This document shows positions 7,206 through 11,043 of a DNA stretch of 11,043 bases, piece after piece. The DNA lies in the NCBI GenBank assembly GCA_023432725.1, contig JAEYUH010000060.1:1-11043 (forward strand). Direction: 5' to 3'. Numbering within the stretch: position 1 is the first letter of the stretch; each line of letters opens with the position of its first letter. Source of the stretch: Actinomycetes bacterium (GTDB lineage Bacteria > Actinomycetota > Actinomycetes > Propionibacteriales > Propionibacteriaceae). The notes beneath the pieces were generated by a model that worked only from the letters and a program-made list of their open reading frames with translations, was not told the origin of the DNA and did no database searches. Both the position numbers and the translations under genes were made by a program.

Positions 7206-7861
7206 GGGCCGACCGCCTCGGGCAGCCGCGCCAGCAGCCGTGCGGCCAGCCGGGCGCCCCGGTCGGCCTCGGTGCGGTAGGCGCGGGAGAGCCGCTGGCT
7301 GACGGCGGACGGGCTGATCCGCAGCGCGGCGGCCGCCTGCGCGTTGGTCAGGCCCTCGTCGAGCAGGTCCACCAGCTCCCATCCCTCCGTGCTGCGTCGC
7401 TCGAGGACGCCGCGCACCAGCCACAGCGCGGTCTCGGCGTCGGAGAGCTCCGGTATCGGATCACCGTACCGGCCGGCGGTGACGGTGCCCTCTGGCCCCG
7501 CCAGGGCGAGCGCCAGTTCGGTCGGCGCCGAGCGGGCCGCGCCGATGGCGTCCCTGGCGGCCAGGTAGGCGGCGCCGCGCGCCTCACGGGTCGAGCGGGG
7601 CAGGGGAGTGTCCACGCCTCCGGCGCCGATCCCGATCCGCCAGCCGCCGAGCCGGGTCAGCACGGTCACGGTCTGGACGACGGCCCAGGGCTCGCGGCAC
7701 AAGCCCTGGATCTCGTCGCCCGCCGTCCGCTCGAAGGACAGCGCAAGGCCCTCGCCGGGCAGCCGGCTGAGTGCTGTCAGGGCGGCCGGGACGCGGTCGA
7801 CACCCTCGCGGCTGCCGACCTGGTCGGCCACGATCGCAAACATGAAGGCATCTGGCTTCAT
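7202..7861 (-). CDS. SatD-family protein: cyclase-like N-terminal domain plus sigma-region-4-like HTH
   Basis: This 219-residue protein matches the SatD family by pattern (FAIVADQVGSREG at 8-20, FERTAGDEIQGL at 43-54, WRIGIGAGGVDTPLPRSTREARG at 74-96). The family is named after an acid-tolerance gene of Streptococcus mutans; its biochemical activity is not known to me. The C-terminal part (about 165-205) has a helix-turn-helix resembling sigma-70 region 4 (NAQAAAALRISPSAVSQRLSRA), so DNA binding is likely. The N-terminal domain has the order of class III nucleotide cyclases: a hydrophobic strand ending in Asp (D13), then GDE (48-50), then RIGIG, then an RG-AYLAARDA helix. Start at 7861 is favoured because a -10 box ends 6 bases upstream, implying a leaderless mRNA; ATG at residue 7 is the alternative. 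It is coupled to a downstream membrane protein and divergent from a DHFR-like gene. Confidence 0.82.
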   Translation of the reverse strand: MKPDAFMFAIVADQVGSREGVDRVPAALTALSRLPGEGLALSFERTAGDEIQGLCREPWAVVQTVTVLTRLGGWRIGIGAGGVDTPLPRSTREARGAAYLAARDAIGAARSAPTELALALAGPEGTVTAGRYGDPIPELSDAETALWLVRGVLERRSTEGWELVDLLDEGLTNAQAAAALRISPSAVSQRLSRAYRTEADRGARLAARLLARLPEAVGP

Positions 7862-7867
7862 TCCGTG

Positions 7868-7896
7868 ATCTTAAGCCCATCAGCTTAACTAGGCAA
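7868..7896 (-). promoter_or_regulatory. Promoter of the SatD-family operon, predicted to give a leaderless mRNA
   Basis: On the minus strand TTGCCT (7896-7891) and TAAGAT (7873-7868) are separated by exactly 17 bp, close to the sigma-70 consensus. With the usual 6-7 bp to the start point, transcription begins at or next to the A of the ATG at 7861. No convincing Shine-Dalgarno sequence precedes that ATG, which agrees with leaderless translation, frequent in actinomycetes. Confidence 0.6.
7871..7888. promoter_or_regulatory. Inverted repeat inside the SatD promoter, possible operator
   Basis: TTAAGC (7871-7876) and GCTTAA (7883-7888) form a 6-6-6 inverted repeat covering the spacer and part of the -10 box of the predicted promoter. 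A bound regulator here would block transcription. The HTH-containing SatD-family protein itself is a candidate (autoregulation), but nothing in the sequence proves which protein binds. Confidence 0.45.
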
Positions 7897-7927
7897 GGTT
7901 GTCGGCGACGGACCGTAGGGTCGGGGG

Positions 7928-8488
7928 ATGGGCATGATCTACTTCGACACCGCCACGGCGATCAACGGCTGGATCGCCGATGAGGACAACTCCCTCGCCT
8001 GGCTGTTCGCCGTCCCCGACGGTGACGATACCGACGACGAGCTGATGCCGTCCGGAGCCGCGGTCATGGTTGAGGGATCGACCACCTACCAGTGGTTGCT
8101 GGACACCGAGGACGTGCTGGCGCGCCCCGAGAAGTGGCGCGACTTCCACGGCGACACCCCGGTGTTCGTCTTCACCTCCCGTGACCTGCCAGTGCCGGCG
8201 GGCGCCGACATCCGGTTCGTCTCCGGGCCGGTGGCAGACGTGCTGCCCACCCTCCGCGCGGTGGCAGGCGACGGCGACATCTGGGTCGTCGGCGGGGGAG
8301 ACCTGGCCGGTCAGTTCGTTGACGCCGGGGCCCTCGACGAGGTCCGGCTGTCGGTGGCGCCGGTCGCACTCACCGGCGGCGCGCCGCTGCTGCCGCGGCG
8401 GCTGGAGTCCGACCGGCTCCGGCTGACCTCGGCGAAGGCCGTGGGGCAGTTCGCCCGCCTCGTCTACGAGGTGCTGCCGCAGGCCTGA
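7928..8488 (+). CDS. Dihydrofolate reductase family protein (RibD C-terminal-like)
   Basis: This 186-residue soluble protein belongs to the DHFR-like NADPH-binding superfamily that includes RibD_C and the many YyaP-like stand-alone proteins. Landmarks are the N-terminal TATAINGWIADEDNSLAWLF (8-27), GSTTY (50-54, the nucleotide-binding turn), VFVFTSRDLP (79-88), and the DIWVVGGGDLAGQFVDAGALDEVRLSVAP block (116-144) with the glycine-rich cofactor motif GGGD. The substrate of this subgroup is generally unknown; it should not be read as the essential folate enzyme. Two starts are possible: ATG 7928 (AGGG at 7917-7920) and ATG 7934 (GGGGG at 7923-7927, 6-nt spacing, fits the usual N-terminus of the family better). 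It is divergent from the SatD-family gene and separated by 66 bp. Confidence 0.88.
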   Translation: MGMIYFDTATAINGWIADEDNSLAWLFAVPDGDDTDDELMPSGAAVMVEGSTTYQWLLDTEDVLARPEKWRDFHGDTPVFVFTSRDLPVPAGADIRFVSGPVADVLPTLRAVAGDGDIWVVGGGDLAGQFVDAGALDEVRLSVAPVALTGGAPLLPRRLESDRLRLTSAKAVGQFARLVYEVLPQA

Positions 8489-8547
8489 ACGGCACCGGCA
8501 CGGCATCGGGGCTTGTCCCGGGAGGGTGCGCGGGGTCCAATGGAGGC

Positions 8548-9072
8548 ATGATCCCGCGTCCCATCCGGCCGCCCACCCTCGGGGTGAGCGTCGACAGCAC
8601 AGGCTGTGACGTGGACGACCTGGTGTACTGCGCGGCCGTCCAGGTTCGCGCGGGTGGGGACGAACCGTGGGCTCCGCTGGTGGACCGGGCGGTGGCTGCC
8701 GGCTGGGTCGGGCTGGAGGCGCTGGCGGCGGTACCCGGCTCGGTCGCCGACATCACACGGGACAACGCGGCCGCCTTCGGTCACGCGATCGCGGACACCG
8801 TCACGGTGGTGCGCAGTTGGGACCGGCTCTCCGACGCCCAGCGCACCTTCCCGCTGTCCGACTGCGGATTCCGTCCGGGAGGCTCGCGGTTCCAGGAGTC
8901 GCTGGCCGACGGTTCGCCCCGGTTCGTGATCCTCGACGTGGCCTTCCTGCTGCGGCAGGGCGATCTGTCGGCGCCGGTCTCGGACCCCGTTCTCGCCGGG
9001 TTGCTTGGGGTCGAGGTCGGACGCCGGGTCCCGCTGGCCTCGATCCGCGACGCCGTCCGCACGCCGCGCTGA
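8548..9072 (+). CDS. Truncated MurB-like protein, middle region only
   Basis: This 174-residue protein aligns by eye with the middle of UDP-N-acetylenolpyruvoylglucosamine reductase (MurB, about 350 residues). VQVRAGGDEPWAPLVDRAVA (31-50), GLEALAAVPGSV (55-66), DNAAAFGHAIADTV (72-85), SDCGFRPGGSRFQ (103-115) and LLGVEVGRRVPLASIRDAV (153-171) parallel the MurB segments for AGA-WD-LV, GLECLSGIPGS, QNVGAYGQEV-DT, the FGYR region, and the helix just before KGMVLD. Missing are the N-terminal FAD-binding region with GGGSN and the whole C-terminal domain with the catalytic Ser and Glu. The GIPGS-GATPVQN pocket is degraded (GSVADITRDN), so reductase activity is very unlikely. It could be a decaying copy or a domesticated binding domain; the intact frame favours the second. 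Start is uncertain: GGAGG sits only 1 nt from the ATG, and GTG at 8584 is an alternative. Confidence 0.72.
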   Translation: MIPRPIRPPTLGVSVDSTGCDVDDLVYCAAVQVRAGGDEPWAPLVDRAVAAGWVGLEALAAVPGSVADITRDNAAAFGHAIADTVTVVRSWDRLSDAQRTFPLSDCGFRPGGSRFQESLADGSPRFVILDVAFLLRQGDLSAPVSDPVLAGLLGVEVGRRVPLASIRDAVRTPR

Positions 9073-9091
9073 GGCGTCCGGCCTCAGCGCG
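9065..9091. terminator. Bidirectional hairpin terminator overlapping two stop codons
   Basis: An 11-bp perfect stem (9065-9075 with 9081-9091, core GCGCTGAGGC and GCCTCAGCGC) has a 5-nt loop GTCCG; a further ACGCC/GGCGT pairing extends it after a 2-nt bulge. It contains the TGA of the MurB-like gene and the TGA of the convergent small gene, so it can end transcripts from both directions. No T run follows. Confidence 0.7.
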
Positions 9092-9266
9092 CGGCGTCGT
9101 CCTCGCCGGTGTACCGGTCCCGATCGGCGTCGAGGACATCCTCGGGATAGTCCTTCGGCTCCCCGTGCTGCACCTGTTCGGCATCGGCAGCCGGCGGGGT
9201 GGCGTCCAGCAACTCGCTTGCCGGGGTCGGCTCGGTGAGGTTCTGCACCTCGGACTTCTCGCCCAT
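9084..9266 (-). CDS. Small acidic protein of unknown function
   Basis: This 60-residue protein is hydrophilic and rich in Glu, Asp, Pro and Ala, with no membrane segment, cysteine pair or recognisable motif. It begins MGEKSEVQNLTEPTPASELL and ends with the charged stretch DADRDRYTGEDDAAR, so it is probably disordered. The ATG at 9266 is chosen because a strong Shine-Dalgarno sequence (AAGGAGC) lies 6-8 nt upstream; a longer version from 9296 has no such site. It is convergent with the MurB-like gene, sharing a hairpin, and divergent from vapB. I do not recognise the family. Confidence 0.62.
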   Translation of the reverse strand: MGEKSEVQNLTEPTPASELLDATPPAADAEQVQHGEPKDYPEDVLDADRDRYTGEDDAAR

Positions 9267-9366
9267 CCTCGCTCCTTGTCGGTCGACTGAACTCAACGGT
9301 TACCCGGCCGGGGGAGCGGCGAACCGGAGCCGTGGCCTGCCGACGGCTTCCGCATTGGGCGCCGGT

Positions 9367-9383
9367 GGAGCCATAATGGCTCC
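9367..9383 (+). promoter_or_regulatory. vapBC promoter-operator palindrome touching the start codon
   Basis: GGAGCCAT-A-ATGGCTCC is a perfect 17-nt odd-centred palindrome that ends directly before the vapB ATG at 9384. It contains CATAAT (9372-9377), five of six matches to the -10 consensus; a weak TTCCGC at 9348-9353 is 18 bp upstream. Transcription would start at about 9384, giving a leaderless mRNA, in line with the lack of a well-spaced ribosome site. Binding of the VapB-VapC complex here would cover the -10 box, the usual autoregulation of vapBC operons. Confidence 0.65.
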
Positions 9384-9614
9384 ATGCCGAACATTCAGAT
9401 CAAGGACGTGCCGGAGGAGACCCACGCGGTGTTGCGGCAGCGCGCGGCGGCGGCGCATCAGTCGCTGCAGGAGTACTTGCGATCGAAGCTGGTGGCGGAG
9501 GCGGCACAGCCGACGGTGGATGAGGTGCTGGCCCGGGCCGGCGGCCGGGCGGGTGGTTCGTTGGCGTTGGCCGATGCGGTGAGCACGTTGCGGTTCGAGC
9601 GTGCTGGTCGTTGA
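9384..9614 (+). CDS. vapB: VapB/FitA-type antitoxin
   Basis: This 76-residue antitoxin combines an N-terminal ribbon-helix-helix DNA-binding domain (MPNIQIKDVPEETHAVLRQR, then AAAHQSLQEYLRSKL, residues 1-36) with a C-terminal toxin-neutralising tail (TVDEVLARAGGRAGGSLALADAVSTL). It binds and inhibits the VapC nuclease and, with it, represses its own promoter. The pattern is that of actinobacterial FitA-like antitoxins with their usual length. The ATG directly follows the palindrome described above. The 3' end overlaps the toxin gene by 14 bases, keeping antitoxin and toxin translation linked. Confidence 0.92.
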   Translation: MPNIQIKDVPEETHAVLRQRAAAAHQSLQEYLRSKLVAEAAQPTVDEVLARAGGRAGGSLALADAVSTLRFERAGR

Positions 9615-10002
9615 CGCCAGTGTCCTGGCGGTCGCCCTGCTGGACGACGCCAGCGACGGCGATGCAGCGCGGGCCCGGTTGCGGGGTGAGCGTCTCGCGG
9701 CGCCGTCGCTGGTCGATCTTGAGGTCGTGTCGGTGTGGCGCGGCCTGGCGCGTGGGGGGCGCCTGGATGCCAAGCGGGTCCGGATGGCGCTGGAGGATCT
9801 GCGTGCGCTGCCGCTGGAGCGGGTCGACCACACCCATCTGATCGAGCGATGCTGGGAGTTGCGGGACAACCTGACGGTCTACGACGCGGCCTACGTGGCG
9901 CTGGCTGAGGCGTTGGGCGCGACCTTGCTTAGCGGGGACGTGCGGTTGGCGACGGCAACCGGGCCGCGCTGCTCGATCGAAGTCCTGGAAGCGCGTCACT
10001 GA
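9601..10002 (+). CDS. vapC: VapC toxin, PIN-domain ribonuclease
   Basis: This 133-residue PIN-domain nuclease cleaves RNA with a Mg2+-dependent acidic centre and is held inactive by VapB. All four acidic positions are visible: D5 (LVVDAS), E41 (LVDLEVVSV), D95 (LTVYDAAYVALAEAL) and D113 (LLSGDVRL). The toxin therefore looks catalytically intact. Start is GTG at 9601, inside the last codons of vapB (14-nt overlap), giving the canonical MLVVDAS N-terminus; the ribosome site is weak, so expression probably depends on vapB translation. The RNA target cannot be read from sequence. Confidence 0.93.
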   Translation: MLVVDASVLAVALLDDASDGDAARARLRGERLAAPSLVDLEVVSVWRGLARGGRLDAKRVRMALEDLRALPLERVDHTHLIERCWELRDNLTVYDAAYVALAEALGATLLSGDVRLATATGPRCSIEVLEARH

Positions 10003-10088
10003 ACACGGCGTCGCCGCTTCACCAAAGCCGGACGGCTATGCGGCTGGAAGGATGTGCCCGGTGAGAACGCAGGATTGCTGGTCGTGAA

Positions 10089-10661
10089 GTGAGCAGACGC
10101 ACCGCCACCGCTGCTGCTGTTGCCGCGGGCATCGTCCTGCTCGCCGGCGTCATCTGGGTGGTCGTCGCCACACAGCTGCGCCTCACCTCGGTCACCACCG
10201 GCGTCCGTCTGTGCGCACCGGCGAACAGCGACGGTCAGGCGATGTTCGGCATCGAACTGTTCCGCAACAACACCAGCAACCCGATCACAGCCGCAGTGTT
10301 CGAACCGTCCAACGCGGACGGGGTGTCGGTGATCGGTGCGTACTTCCAGCGCCAATCCAAGGGGTCGCCGGGAGTGTTGAACGACCCGAAGCTGGTGCCG
10401 CACGGGTTCAGCTTCGACCCTGTCGCCCCCGGGACCCGCGTGACCCTCGTCCTCGGGGTGCAGCTGAACAACCCTGCTGTGTCCTGCGGCCAGAGTTCAC
10501 GCTGCCGTTGTTCGACGTTGTCGGCCAGTCGACCACCGGCTACAGGATGGTGCCCAACGGGCAGACCTGCGACGGACGCTGATCCGCTCGGCGGCCTGGT
10601 GCAGGGCTGGGTGGCACCTTGCCCAGTCCTGTCCGGCCTCAGCAGACTGCTTGCTAGGTGA
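10089..10661 (+). CDS. Membrane-anchored protein of unknown function, probably frameshifted near 10490
   Basis: The open frame codes for 190 residues: a short basic N-terminus (MSRRT), one membrane helix (about 6-29, AAAVAAGIVLLAGVIWVVVA) and an extracytoplasmic domain with two cysteines before the shift. Up to VQLNNPAVSCG it looks like a folded beta-rich protein. After that the frame becomes Ser/Arg/Pro-rich and unlike a natural protein. Moving by one base at about 10490 gives EFTLPLFDVVGQSTTGYRMV and then PNGQTCDGR, ending at TGA 10580-10582, which reads as a natural C-terminus. One base, perhaps a C in the GGCC at 10488-10491, seems to be missing, either a real mutation or a sequence error. 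The intended product is about 165 residues. The GTG start lacks a good ribosome site. No family recognised. Confidence 0.6.
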   Translation: MSRRTATAAAVAAGIVLLAGVIWVVVATQLRLTSVTTGVRLCAPANSDGQAMFGIELFRNNTSNPITAAVFEPSNADGVSVIGAYFQRQSKGSPGVLNDPKLVPHGFSFDPVAPGTRVTLVLGVQLNNPAVSCGQSSRCRCSTLSASRPPATGWCPTGRPATDADPLGGLVQGWVAPCPVLSGLSRLLAR

Positions 10662-10934
10662 GCGGGGCGTTCGCCAGATCGAGGAGCACATCGGCGGCGT
10701 GGGGTACGGCCGATCCAGCTGACGCGATGTGACATAATGCGCCTTATCGGACAAGGCGTAGCCCGGTGTGAGGCAAGTCGTCAACCGCTCTCTTGTCCCG
10801 ACCGTCACTCCTTGTCGGCGGCGCTCTCTCGTGAGACAACTCCGTCCACACAAGCACCACGGTGGGCCCGGGCTCGCCGACAGGACGACAGGAACCCTGC
10901 AACACTTGCGCCAAGCGACCCGCAATGTGTCTGC
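10583..10934. other. About 350 bp without a credible gene
   Basis: The only long frames here (10768-11037 forward, 10497-11009 reverse) have compositions unlike natural proteins and no ribosome sites. The stretch is less GC-rich than the rest around 10728-10760, where an interrupted palindrome and a TG-N-CATAAT extended -10 look-alike (10730-10738) occur. No tRNA, known repeat or insertion-sequence end was seen. Confidence 0.5.
10728..10753. repeat. AT-rich 26-bp interrupted palindrome
   Basis: TGT-GAC-ATAA (10728-10737) and TTAT-CGG-ACA (10744-10753) face each other across TGCGCC, with 7 of 10 arm positions matching. The layout TGTnnnATAA/TTATnnnACA resembles a serine-recombinase crossover site or a repressor operator over an extended -10 box (TG-A-CATAAT). 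A second, overlapping stem joins CGCCTT (10740-10745) to AAGGCG (10753-10758). The function is unknown. Confidence 0.4.
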
Positions 10935-11043
10935 ATGCCAGCTTCGCGGCGCGGGCCGGACCACATCTTCGACCTCGTCGCCGAATCCGCCGAACTGCGA
11001 CGGCAGCACGACGACGCTGGACTGGAAGGCGGTGTGAGCATGG
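10935..11043 (+). CDS. Start of an unidentified gene running off the right edge
   Basis: From ATG 10935 a frame stays open for 36 codons to the window end. It begins MPASRRGPDHIFDLVAESAE and continues with ELRRQHDDAGLEGGVSM. Amphipathic helix-like composition and mostly G/C third positions favour this frame over the Ser/Thr/Pro-rich frame that overlaps it (10768-11037). No Shine-Dalgarno sequence precedes the ATG, so the true start could be further upstream in this frame, or at the GTG or ATG near 11034-11042. Too little is visible to name a family. Confidence 0.35.
   Translation, partial: MPASRRGPDHIFDLVAESAELRRQHDDAGLEGGVSM

Noticed and set aside
7206-7424. A 73-residue N-terminal extension of the small membrane protein
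   Set aside because: It is an Arg/Ala/Pro-rich out-of-frame reading of the SatD-family gene; the GTGA overlap gives a better start.
9271-10817. The 10-mer CTCCTTGTCG occurring near 9272 and 10808
   Set aside because: One copy is simply the reverse complement of a ribosome site; two copies of a 10-mer in 1.5 kb without a wider match are not enough to call a repeat.
10235-11009. Overlapping minus-strand frames 10235-10735 and 10497-11009
   Set aside because: No ribosome sites, Arg/Ser/Pro-rich composition, and overlap with the plus-strand membrane-anchored protein.
10768-11037. Plus-strand frame of 89 codons starting at GTG 10768
   Set aside because: Its composition (Arg, Thr, Ser, His, Pro) shows no domain pattern, and the frame from 10935 looks more like protein.
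1-11043. CRISPR arrays, tRNA or rRNA genes, insertion-sequence ends, transposase genes
   Set aside because: None was seen: no regularly spaced direct repeats, no cloverleaf with a TTCGA-type arm in place, and no transposase motifs.

Overview
The window is high-GC DNA, with G or C in most third codon positions. Starts are often GTG, spacing between genes is tight, and hairpin terminators lack T runs. The protein styles (a lipoprotein sugar-binding protein, a VapBC pair of FitA/PIN type, a SatD-family regulator) point to an actinomycete. A member of the Propionibacteriales is possible, but this is only an impression.

Positions 1-6758 hold a complete-looking galactoside uptake and hydrolysis locus. 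A LacI-family repressor and a GH42 beta-galactosidase (open at the left edge) are read leftwards as a tight pair. From the same 180-bp divergent intergenic region a CUT1-type ABC transporter is read rightwards: a lipoprotein binding protein, then two permeases of MalF and MalG type. A CG-centred palindrome (CGTTACGTAACG) sits directly upstream of a plausible transporter promoter and is the obvious LacI operator. A strong 15-bp hairpin between the binding-protein gene and the permease genes probably sets unequal expression. No ATPase gene is present, so a shared MsmX-type ATPase elsewhere is likely. The layout resembles the Bacillus ganSPQA galactan/galacto-oligosaccharide system, without the GH53 galactanase.

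Positions 6759-9072 hold accessory or housekeeping genes. A SatD-family protein and a small three-helix membrane protein are translationally coupled (GTGA overlap) and read leftwards from a promoter that appears to give a leaderless mRNA. Divergent from them is a dihydrofolate-reductase-like protein. It is followed by a 174-residue protein that matches only the middle of MurB and lacks both the FAD-binding GGGSN region and the catalytic C-terminal domain. A perfect hairpin separates it from a convergent small acidic protein.

Positions 9267-11043 form a looser, accessory-like end. A vapBC toxin-antitoxin operon has a 17-bp palindrome overlapping its -10 box and touching the vapB start codon. 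A membrane-anchored protein of unknown function follows, whose C-terminus appears to have been shifted out of frame by one missing base near 10490. About 350 bp without a credible gene then contain an AT-rich interrupted palindrome. The window ends with the start of an unidentified reading frame.
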